7,215 nt of DNA from Saprospiraceae bacterium (GTDB taxonomy: Bacteria; Bacteroidota; Bacteroidia; Chitinophagales; Saprospiraceae): positions 1 through 7,215 of the forward strand of contig JAHDII010000168.1 of the NCBI GenBank assembly GCA_020630895.1, in the 5' to 3' direction. The translations under genes and the position numbers were made by a program. The notes below the pieces were generated by a model that was given only the letters and a program-made list of their open reading frames with translations, searched no databases and was not told where the DNA came from. This document shows, one piece after another, positions 1-5,488 of this stretch (the stretch's first letter is position 1; each line of letters starts with the position of its first letter).

Positions 1-66
1 TATGAAGAAAAAGGGGAACTCAATAAGGTTCAAGAATATAAAGAAATACTAAAAAATATTAATTAA
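1..66 (+). CDS. C-terminal fragment of an upstream protein, possibly a TPR-type helical protein
   Basis: The first frame is open from the window edge and ends at TAA 64-66, giving 21 residues (YEEKGELNKVQEYKEILKNIN). The residues are charged, lack Pro, and have a Tyr/Leu/Ile spacing suited to an amphipathic helix, like the last helix of a tetratricopeptide-type protein; that is only an inference from composition. The next gene starts 21 bases later on the same strand, so the two could share a transcript ending at the hairpin at 221-247. The protein's function cannot be judged from this fragment. Confidence 0.5.
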   Translation, partial: YEEKGELNKVQEYKEILKNIN

Positions 67-87
67 TAAATACTTAAATAGAGGATT

Positions 88-183
88 ATGCCTTGCGGAA
101 AGAAACGAAAAAGACATAAGATTGCTACGCACAAAAGAAAAAAGAGATTGCGTAAAAATCGTCACAAGAAAAAGAATAGATAA
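88..183 (+). CDS. Small AURKAIP1/COX24-domain ribosomal protein (31 aa)
   Basis: This 31-residue ORF starts at ATG 88 and stops at TAA 181-183. It begins MPCGKKRKRHKIATHKRKKR and continues almost entirely with Lys, Arg, His and Asn. This matches the very short AURKAIP1/COX24 (mS38/bS22-like) proteins of Bacteroidota, which typically begin MPSGKKRKRHK-ATHKRKKR. Family members are ribosome-bound peptides that thread basic tails into rRNA; the exact ribosomal-protein name used for the Bacteroidota form is uncertain to me. Position 3 is Cys where I recall Ser as usual. The leader has a weak GAGGA (81-85) three bases before the ATG, but its role is doubtful because Bacteroidota ribosomes largely ignore Shine-Dalgarno sequences. 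A hairpin terminator follows 37 bases after the stop, and rng lies next on the same strand. Confidence 0.88.
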   Translation: MPCGKKRKRHKIATHKRKKRLRKNRHKKKNR

Positions 184-220
184 TCTTTTATACTTTTAAA
201 CATAGAGTATGAAATTTTTC

Positions 221-247
221 AGCCTGTATTATTTTTTAATACAGGCT
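221..247 (+). terminator. Rho-independent-type terminator after the small ribosomal protein gene
   Basis: A perfect 10-bp inverted repeat (AGCCTGTATT at 221-230, AATACAGGCT at 238-247) encloses a 7-base loop (ATTTTTT). It is the only GC-containing stem in this spacer. A T-run (TTTTTATT, 254-261) follows, offset by TATGGC from the stem, and a T-rich stretch precedes it. Its place 37 bases after the stop codon fits termination of the upstream transcript. Confidence 0.8.
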
Positions 248-438
248 TATGGCTTTTTATTATTGATATATCTAGAAGAGAAACATTGCATCTGTAATTA
301 ATGAAAATGTTTAGCCCTTAGAATCAATAAACTATCCAAACCTATAAATGAACTAAAAAATATAAATTCTTCTGATATCATATATTTTTAGTATCAATAA
401 TAATAATGTCCATTCTTCTAATACCGAAATTGAATTCA

Positions 439-481
439 TTATAATTATTTCTTATACACTCTTATTAAGAAATAATTATAA
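439..481. repeat. 16-bp perfect inverted repeat in the rng leader
   Basis: TTATAATTATTTCTTA (439-454) pairs perfectly with TAAGAAATAATTATAA (466-481) around an 11-base loop (TACACTCTTAT). It ends 99 bases before the GTG start of rng. The stem is almost pure A/T, so some of its length could come from base composition, but 16 uninterrupted pairs with two C:G-type positions (C451:G469 is one) is more than expected by chance in a short spacer. It could be an RNA hairpin in the rng 5' leader or an operator. Confidence 0.6.
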
Positions 482-486
482 ACATG

Positions 487-511
487 ATTCTTTTTATAAT
501 TAAAAAAGAAT
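487..511. repeat. Second hairpin in the rng leader (9-bp stem)
   Basis: ATTCTTTTT (487-495) pairs with AAAAAGAAT (503-511) around the 7-base loop ATAATTA. It starts five bases after the 16-bp inverted repeat, so an RNA of this region would carry two tandem stem-loops before rng. The stem is AT-rich and on its own would not be notable. Confidence 0.4.
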
Positions 512-580
512 ACTTGAGTTTAATTATAATTCTAGTGATGAATCAACGGTAATTTTCTTGTTACATAAATTCAAAAAGCG

Positions 581-2137
581 GTGGAAAAAGAACTAATTAT
601 TGATTCTTCGCCTACAGTCGTTCAAATTGCATTTTTGGAAGATAAACGATTAGTGGAGCTTCATCATCAAAAAACAAATACCAATTTTACTGTTGGAGAT
701 ATTTTTCTTGGACGGGTAAAAAGAACTATGCCTGGACTCAATGCAGCTTTTGTAGATACAGGCTATAAAAAAGATTCCTTTTTACATTATACTGATTTAG
801 GTCCTAAATTAAAATCTCTCTTAAAATTTACTAAAGGGAGTATCAATGGCTCTCAACAAAATCATCGTTTAGATCAAATGAGGATAGAACCTGATATTAT
901 AAAAACAGGTAAAATTGACCAAGTCCTCAATAAAAAAGATGCTATATTAGTCCAAATCTTAAAAGAACCTATTTCTACTAAAGGACCTCGATTGAGTTGC
1001 GAAATTACAATTCCAGGAAGATATTTAGTCTTAGCTCCTTTTCAAAACGTAGTGAATGTTTCTAAAAAAGTAAGCAATAGTGAAGAAAGAAAAAGACTTC
1101 AAGCATTAGTCGAAAGTATTAGACCTAAAAATTTTGGACTCATTGTGAGAACGGCGGCAGAAGGTAAAAAAGTAGCAGATTTACATGAGGAAATTATGAG
1201 CTTGATGGCAAAATGGAAACAAGTTCATCAACAACTTAAAAATGCAAGCCCTCCTAGAAAATTATTAAGCGAATTAGATAAAACATCAAGTATATTAAGA
1301 GATTTATTGAATGATTCATTCAATAAAATTGTAGTGAATGATGAGGAAATGTATTTGAATATTCGTTCTTATATGCAAAGCATTGCTCCTAAAAAAGTAA
1401 ACCTTGTTCAATGGCATAAAGGACGAAGACCTATTTTTGATGAATACAATGTTACACGTCAAATTAAAACTTCCTTTGGCAAAACAGTAACCATGAAAAG
1501 TGGGGCTTACTTAGTCATTGAGCATACAGAAGCGATGCATGTTATTGATGTGAATAGTGGTCAAAAAATTCCTACAAATACAGATGGTGTAGATCAAAGT
1601 ACTTTAAGAGTTAATAATGAAGCTGCCGCAGAAATTGCTAGACAATTGCGATTAAGAGATATTGGAGGTCTAATCATTGTTGATTTTATCGACATGAAAA
1701 ATCCAGATCACAAAAAAGAATTAGTAGCCAATATGCGTGAGTTCATGAAAAAGGATAGAGCTCAACATACTATATTATCTTTGAGTCGTTTTGGATTGAT
1801 GCAAATAACAAGACAACGTACGGGTCCTGTTATGAAAATTGATACCTCAGAAAGATGTCCTTCTTGTAATGGAAGTGGAAAAGTACAATCTTCTTTAATT
1901 ATTACAGATGAAATAGAAAGAGATTTAGAATTTATTGTACAATCTCATCCTAAAACTAAAATTAATTTAAGAGTACATCCTTATGTAGAAGCATATCTTA
2001 AAAAAGGATTTCCTAGTAAAAGATTGAATTGGTGGCTCAAATATGGTCGTAAAGTAAAAATTCAAAGCTCTTATGATTTCCCTCTAATGGGCTATAAATT
2101 CTTTGCTGAAAATAATGATGAAATTCGATTGAATTAA
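581..2137 (+). CDS. rng: Ribonuclease E/G family endoribonuclease (RNase G)
   Basis: This 518-residue protein is a single-strand-specific endoribonuclease for rRNA maturation and mRNA decay. GTG 581 is the first possible start, since an in-frame TAA lies at 566-568, and the N-terminus MEKELIIDSS fits the Bacteroidota RNase G form. An S1-type RNA-binding region spans roughly residues 35-155 (VGDIFLGRVKR, GLNAAFVDTGYKKDSFLHY, then LKEPISTKGPRLSCE), split by a loop of about 40 residues (76-117). The catalytic DNase I-like domain carries D323 (HVIDVNSG) and D368 (IIVDFIDM), matching the Mg-binding Asp303 and Asp346 of E. coli RNase E. The Zn-link CPSCNGSG has C426 and C429. No RNase E-type degradosome scaffold follows, so length and ending match RNase G. 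It is followed 11 bases later by an aminotransferase gene, probably co-transcribed. Confidence 0.97.
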   Translation: MEKELIIDSSPTVVQIAFLEDKRLVELHHQKTNTNFTVGDIFLGRVKRTMPGLNAAFVDTGYKKDSFLHYTDLGPKLKSLLKFTKGSINGSQQNHRLDQMRIEPDIIKTGKIDQVLNKKDAILVQILKEPISTKGPRLSCEITIPGRYLVLAPFQNVVNVSKKVSNSEERKRLQALVESIRPKNFGLIVRTAAEGKKVADLHEEIMSLMAKWKQVHQQLKNASPPRKLLSELDKTSSILRDLLNDSFNKIVVNDEEMYLNIRSYMQSIAPKKVNLVQWHKGRRPIFDEYNVTRQIKTSFGKTVTMKSGAYLVIEHTEAMHVIDVNSGQKIPTNTDGVDQSTLRVNNEAAAEIARQLRLRDIGGLIIVDFIDMKNPDHKKELVANMREFMKKDRAQHTILSLSRFGLMQITRQRTGPVMKIDTSERCPSCNGSGKVQSSLIITDEIERDLEFIVQSHPKTKINLRVHPYVEAYLKKGFPSKRLNWWLKYGRKVKIQSSYDFPLMGYKFFAENNDEIRLN

Positions 2138-2148
2138 TTTGAATAAGA

Positions 2149-3333
2149 ATGAATCTTAGACAATTATTTTTGAATCATGTTGCCCAAACGAGCGATATGC
2201 CTTTAATGCTTGATATTCAAAAAGCAAAAGGAATTTATTTATGGGATACATCAGGAAAAAAATATATTGATTTAATTTCTGGGATTAGTGTGAGTAATTT
2301 AGGGCATTGTTATCCGGATGTTGTAGAAGCAGTACAAAACCAAGCAGCCAATTATATGCATACTATGGTATATGGTGAATATATCATGGGACCTCAGGTA
2401 GAATTAGCGACTTTATTGACGAAGCATCTTCCTAATAAATTAGATAGTGTTTATTTTGTAAATTCTGGCTCTGAAGCAACTGAAGGAGCTATGAAACTCG
2501 CTAAAAGATATACAGGACGTACAGAAATTATTTCTTGTAAAAAATCATATCATGGGAGTACACAAGGAGCAGCAAGTTTAATGAGTGAAGATTATTTTAC
2601 TCAAGCGTTTCGCCCTTTACTTCCTAATATTGCACACATCGAATTTAATAATTCTGATGATATTCAAAAAATAACATGCCGTACTGCTGCTGTAATTATG
2701 GAAACAGTCCAAGCAGAATGGGGAGTGCGTAGCCCTCAAAATTCTTATCTTAAAAAAGTAGAACAACGTTGTAAAGAAGTAGGAGCATTATTCATCTTAG
2801 ATGAGATTCAAGTAGGATTTGGAAGAACCGGAAGTCTTTTTGCTTTTGAACAATATGATGTAGTTCCTGATATTATACTATTAGCTAAAGGAATGGGCGG
2901 TGGAATGCCTATTGGTGCATTTGTAGCATCTAAAAAAATAATGAGTTCTTTTATGGATAATCCATTTTTAGGACATATTACTACTTTTGGAGGGCATCCT
3001 GTAACTTGTGCTGCCGCATTAGCTTCTTTACAAGCATTAGTAAAAGAAAATTATATTTCAACCGTTCATAATAAAGCTCAATTATTTAAAAAATATCTTA
3101 AACATCCTGCTATTAAAGAAATTCGAAATGCAGGATTATTAATGGCTATTGATATAGGAAATTTTGATCAAGTCCTTAAAATTATTCATCATTGTAAAGA
3201 AAATGGTATTATTGTAGATTGGTTTTTATTCAATAATGAATCTATTAGAATAGCTCCTCCATTAATTATTAATGAAGAAGAAATCCAAGCAGCTTGTACT
3301 ATTTTATTAGAAGCAATAGAGGCGTCTGTTTAA
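2149..3333 (+). CDS. Class III PLP-dependent aminotransferase (ornithine/acetylornithine aminotransferase-like)
   Basis: This 394-residue cytosolic enzyme is full length for the fold-type I, class III (OAT/ArgD-like) aminotransferases, which move an amino group, usually from an omega-amine, to a 2-oxo acid. Visible motifs are the PLP-phosphate loop GSEA (107-110), SYHG (133-136) with the ring-stacking Tyr134, ILDEIQVGFGRTG with D218 that holds the pyridine nitrogen, the Schiff-base lysine K247 in LLAKGMGGGMPIGA, and TTFGGHP (278-284) with the phosphate-contacting Thr279. The start ATG 2149 gives a complete N-terminal segment (MNLRQLFLNHVAQTSD). The substrate cannot be read from the sequence; acetylornithine, ornithine, 4-aminobutyrate and others remain possible, and no arginine or lysine pathway gene sits beside it. 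It is 11 bases downstream of rng, suggesting an operon. Its stop codon interlocks with that of the convergent HIT gene. Confidence 0.92.
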   Translation: MNLRQLFLNHVAQTSDMPLMLDIQKAKGIYLWDTSGKKYIDLISGISVSNLGHCYPDVVEAVQNQAANYMHTMVYGEYIMGPQVELATLLTKHLPNKLDSVYFVNSGSEATEGAMKLAKRYTGRTEIISCKKSYHGSTQGAASLMSEDYFTQAFRPLLPNIAHIEFNNSDDIQKITCRTAAVIMETVQAEWGVRSPQNSYLKKVEQRCKEVGALFILDEIQVGFGRTGSLFAFEQYDVVPDIILLAKGMGGGMPIGAFVASKKIMSSFMDNPFLGHITTFGGHPVTCAAALASLQALVKENYISTVHNKAQLFKKYLKHPAIKEIRNAGLLMAIDIGNFDQVLKIIHHCKENGIIVDWFLFNNESIRIAPPLIINEEEIQAACTILLEAIEASV

Positions 3334-3734
3334 TTCATTTCTGCAAAAACTGCTTGTACTTTAGTAGAAATCTCTATCATTTCTTCTTGAGATACTTTTC
3401 CTCTAGGAGAAGTAATTGCCATTTGTACTTCTTGCTGAAAAGGAATTAAATGGACATGAGCATGAGGTACTTCTGTACCAATAACTAAAACGCCTACTCT
3501 TTTGCATTCAATACATTTTTCTAAAGCTAAAGCCACTTTTTTTGCAAAAAGATGAAGTCCCGAAAGTGTGTTATCATCTAAATCATAAATATAATCTATT
3601 TCTTTTTTAGGAACACAAAGTGTATGTCCTTTTGCTAATGGATTAATATCTAAAAAAGCAAAAAAATCTTCTGTCTCTGCAATTTTATAACAAGGAATTT
3701 CTCCTGCAATTATTTTTGAAAATATCGTTGCCAT
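3330..3734 (-). CDS. HIT family protein (Hint-like purine nucleoside phosphoramidase/hydrolase)
   Basis: This 134-residue protein is the usual length for the Hint branch of the histidine-triad family, which hydrolyses AMP-N or related nucleotide conjugates as homodimers in the cytosol. The start MATIFSKIIAGEIPCYKI is the typical N-terminus, and FLDINPLAKGHTLCVPK (28-43) is the conserved nucleotide-binding strand-loop. The triad is HAHVHLIP at 91-98, with H93 as the expected nucleophile. The zinc CxxC pair near the N-terminus of some members is absent. The gene converges on the aminotransferase with a 4-bp overlap, TTAA at 3330-3333 serving both stop codons, so no intergenic terminator separates them. 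Upstream it is divergent from the DUF1569 gene across 143 bases. The true substrate is unknown. Confidence 0.95.
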   Translation of the reverse strand: MATIFSKIIAGEIPCYKIAETEDFFAFLDINPLAKGHTLCVPKKEIDYIYDLDDNTLSGLHLFAKKVALALEKCIECKRVGVLVIGTEVPHAHVHLIPFQQEVQMAITSPRGKVSQEEMIEISTKVQAVFAEMN

Positions 3735-3877
3735 AATTATTTATAATTTAAAATTACTCACAATGTACTATTATTTTTTAATACTATTTTATAAAAAAAT
3801 TGAAATATTGTCCACGTATTAATAATTAGAAACGTCATTAGAGTGATATTAATATTATAAATAATTAATGATAGAAC
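3735..3877. promoter_or_regulatory. Divergent intergenic region between the HIT and DUF1569 genes
   Basis: These 143 AT-rich bases separate two genes that point away from each other, so promoters for both must lie here. I found no TAnnTTTG element on either strand and no strong inverted repeat, so the promoter sites cannot be placed. The call rests on gene orientation alone. Confidence 0.5.
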
Positions 3878-4330
3878 ATGGAAAATATTTTTAATACTAC
3901 AACCATCAATGAATTTAAATCAAGAATTCAAAAATTAAACATAAATTCAAAAGCTAAATGGGGAAAAATGAACGTGTATCAAATGTTGAAACATTGTACA
4001 GAGAATGAATTTTTAATGCTAGAAGAGCAATATTATTCAAGAAGATTTATAGGTAAAATTTTTGGGAAAATTGTTCTTAAATCTATTGTTAAAGATGATG
4101 AAAAATTAAAACATAACACGCCTACTCACCCTAAATTAATTATAAAAGGAAATGGAGATCTAGAACATCAAAAAAAATTATGGATGGTAGCATTAGATAA
4201 GTATCCTTTAAAAAATTCAAACAATTATAAACATTTTATTCATCCATTTTTTGGAAAAATGACCAAAGAAGAAGTGGGTATTTTTGCTTATAAGCATATT
4301 GATCATCATTTGAGGCAATTTGGGGTTTAA
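3878..4330 (+). CDS. DUF1569 family protein (DinB/YfiT-like four-helix fold)
   Basis: This 150-residue soluble protein has no signal peptide. It matches DUF1569, a branch of the DinB/YfiT-like putative metal-binding four-helix bundles. The diagnostic stretches are KWGKMNVYQMLKHCTEN (27-43), the NxPTHPK segment in the middle, HPFFGKMTKEEVG (122-134), and the ending YKHIDHHLRQFGV (138-150). Histidines H39, H140, H143 and H144 are the likely metal ligands. Some DinB relatives are thiol-dependent transferases, but for DUF1569 itself the reaction is not established. The gene stands alone, divergent from the HIT gene and followed by 154 bases with hairpins. ATG 3878 is chosen because it gives the complete family N-terminus; a nearby ATG at 3868 is in another frame. 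Confidence 0.88.
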   Translation: MENIFNTTTINEFKSRIQKLNINSKAKWGKMNVYQMLKHCTENEFLMLEEQYYSRRFIGKIFGKIVLKSIVKDDEKLKHNTPTHPKLIIKGNGDLEHQKKLWMVALDKYPLKNSNNYKHFIHPFFGKMTKEEVGIFAYKHIDHHLRQFGV

Positions 4331-4402
4331 GGATTTTTAGAAAATGATATTGATACAACCTTATTTATTTTTGATGCATCTATTGATATATAATAGATTT
4401 AC

Positions 4403-4447
4403 AAAAAAATATGAATGAAGAATAAAAAATTGAATTCATATTTTTTT
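4403..4447 (+). terminator. 14-bp inverted repeat running into a T-tract; probable terminator after the DUF1569 gene
   Basis: AAAAAAATATGAAT (4403-4416) pairs perfectly with ATTCATATTTTTTT (4434-4447) around a 17-base loop, and the T-run continues to 4448. Because the left arm begins with an A-run, the structure could work in both directions. It lies 73 bases after the DUF1569 stop and 38 bases before the lipoprotein start. The stem has a single G:C pair, so it is weak as an intrinsic terminator. Confidence 0.5.
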
Positions 4448-4448
4448 T

Positions 4449-4467
4449 AATAATTGCAACAATTATT
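4449..4467. repeat. 8-bp inverted repeat just upstream of the lipoprotein gene
   Basis: AATAATTG (4449-4456) and CAATTATT (4460-4467) are a perfect inverted repeat with a 3-base centre (CAA). It lies 17 bases before ATG 4485 and immediately follows the T-tract of the preceding hairpin. It may be an operator-like palindrome or a small leader hairpin; chance is possible in DNA this AT-rich. Confidence 0.35.
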
Positions 4468-4484
4468 TATTTGAAAGAATAAAA

Positions 4485-5150
4485 ATGAAAAATAAACTCA
4501 ACTATATAATATTCATTATTATCCTGTTCACAGGATGTAAAATGATAAGTCCTGAATTAGGATATAAAATGAAGGTAAAAAATAAATATTATTTTCCTTT
4601 GCAGAGTGATGAATATACAAAAAAAGTATCTGATTGTATTGAACTCAAACAATTCCCTTGTAATGAGGATGAACCTCAAGATACTTTAAGTAAATTTCAG
4701 AATGAATGGTATTCAAAACATCTTTATTCTCTCACAGAACCTATTCTTTATAATAGAACGAATGAAAATTTACAAATACTTAGATATACAAATTTAGGTA
4801 CATGGTCTCACCCTTATTCTTATCGTATAGAAATAAAAGATTCTATAGGTATTATAATATATAAAGAAACAAATGGACAAGGCGGATACGAAGCAGGAAG
4901 TATCATCAAAAATAAAAAAAAGAAAATTTCTTTTGAAGAATGGAATTTATTAACCCAAAAAATGGATGAAATTAATTTTTGGAATATTCCAACTCATGAT
5001 CCTAACCTAATTCTTGATGGTGAAGAATGGATTTTTGAAGCACTAATCAATGATCAATATCATTTTGTTACAAGAAATAGTCCTGATGTATATGATGGAA
5101 AAAAATATGCTGAATTATGTCTTTTAATGGAAAATATTTTTAAGAAATAA
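4485..5150 (+). CDS. Predicted lipoprotein of an unnamed conserved family
   Basis: This 221-residue protein begins MKNKLNYIIFIIILFTGCK, a short basic end plus hydrophobic core ending in a lipobox-like FTGC with C18 as the predicted lipidated cysteine. Phe at -3 is less usual than Leu. The mature part has a pattern I recognise from uncharacterised proteins of many Gram-negative bacteria: EWYSKHLYSLTEPIL (74-88), GQGGYEAGSI (131-140), ISFEEWNLL (148-156), FWNIPTHDP (165-173), DGEEWIFEA (178-186) and YHFVTRNSP (192-200), then a C-terminal LCLLM helix. No function is known to me and no catalytic motif stands out. C51 and C59 in the N-terminal third could form a disulfide. The gene has its own upstream spacer and is followed by a hairpin, so it looks monocistronic. 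Confidence 0.75.
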   Translation: MKNKLNYIIFIIILFTGCKMISPELGYKMKVKNKYYFPLQSDEYTKKVSDCIELKQFPCNEDEPQDTLSKFQNEWYSKHLYSLTEPILYNRTNENLQILRYTNLGTWSHPYSYRIEIKDSIGIIIYKETNGQGGYEAGSIIKNKKKKISFEEWNLLTQKMDEINFWNIPTHDPNLILDGEEWIFEALINDQYHFVTRNSPDVYDGKKYAELCLLMENIFKK

Positions 5151-5151
5151 A

Positions 5152-5188
5152 ATTTTCATTTTATGAAATGAAAATATATTTCATAAAA
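5152..5188. terminator. Overlapping alternative hairpins immediately after the lipoprotein gene
   Basis: Two perfect stems share sequence and cannot form together. The first pairs 5152-5161 (ATTTTCATTT) with 5166-5175 (AAATGAAAAT) around a TATG loop. The second pairs 5159-5169 (TTTTATGAAAT) with 5178-5188 (ATTTCATAAAA) around an 8-base loop. They begin two bases after the stop codon, the position expected of a transcript 3' end. No long T-run follows directly, so intrinsic termination is uncertain and 3'-end protection is an alternative. Confidence 0.45.
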
Positions 5189-5341
5189 ATAAATGCAACC
5201 AAATTATTTTTTTAAGTACTGAAGAAATGATCCTTTTGAATGTTTGGAATAATTTTTCTACTATCAAAACAACATTTTTCATTTTTATTGCATCTAATAA
5301 TAAACATTATTACAAAAAAATAATTATAACCTAATTAAAAA

Positions 5342-5461
5342 AACGCAGAGAATCGCAAAGGAATACGCGGAGATACACAGAGTATAGGTACAGTTTTTAT
5401 TTATTGAATGTAGTGAAAATCTCCGCGACTCTCAGCGGATAACTCTGTGGTTCTCTGCGTT
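5342..5461. repeat. 120-bp inverted-repeat element made of degenerate CGCAGAG-like units
   Basis: The ends are a perfect 11-bp inverted repeat, AACGCAGAGAA (5342-5352) and TTCTCTGCGTT (5451-5461). Each arm of about 45 bases is a chain of degenerate ~10-12-bp units. On the left they read CGCAGAGAAT, CGCAAAGGAATA, CGCGGAGATA and CACAGAGTATA. Read from the right end on the opposite strand they are CGCAGAGAAC, CACAGAGTTAT, CCGCTGAGAGT and CGCGGAGATT. The arms are separated by about 30 AT-rich bases. The base composition (G/C-rich units) stands out sharply from the surroundings. Sequences of this 'acgcagagaaccacagag' type are familiar to me as dispersed intergenic repeats in many bacterial genomes; I cannot confirm copy number here. 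It carries no ORF and ends 27 bases before the MORN-type gene. Confidence 0.8.
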
Positions 5462-5488
5462 AAAAATATTTAATAAAAGCTCTTAAAA

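Larger units (their letters stand above)
184..580. other. 397-bp AT-rich spacer upstream of rng
   Basis: Apart from the terminator (221-247) and the two inverted repeats (439-481 and 487-511), I find no gene here. The longest start-to-stop frame (from ATG 209, about 30 codons) runs straight through the terminator and looks like chance. I looked for the Bacteroidota promoter pattern (TTTG, then about 19 bases, then TAnnTTTG). I found only a one-mismatch -7 element, TAATTTTC at 550-557, with no partner at the right distance. The rng promoter must lie here if rng is not read through from upstream, but I cannot place it. Confidence 0.5.
5151..5488. other. 338-bp spacer holding a hairpin pair and a 120-bp repeat element
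   Basis: No credible ORF is present. The left part holds the overlapping hairpins at 5152-5188, 5189-5341 is plain AT-rich sequence in which I see nothing, and 5342-5461 is the imperfect inverted-repeat element. The last 27 bases before ATG 5489 are A/T-rich with no recognisable promoter or ribosome-binding site. Confidence 0.6.

Noticed and set aside
209..301. 30-codon frame starting at ATG 209
   Set aside because: It runs through the hairpin terminator at 221-247 and its product resembles no protein I know; the base pattern is explained by the terminator.
4366..4373. TATTTTTG, a match to the Bacteroidota -7 element TAnnTTTG, upstream of the lipoprotein gene
   Set aside because: No TTTG/TTG element lies at the required distance upstream (nearest TTG is 13 bases away), and the hairpin with T-tract at 4403-4447 would lie inside the transcript.
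5342..5461. CRISPR-like array
   Set aside because: The units are only 10-12 bases, degenerate and contiguous without spacers, and the two halves are inverted relative to each other; there are no cas genes.
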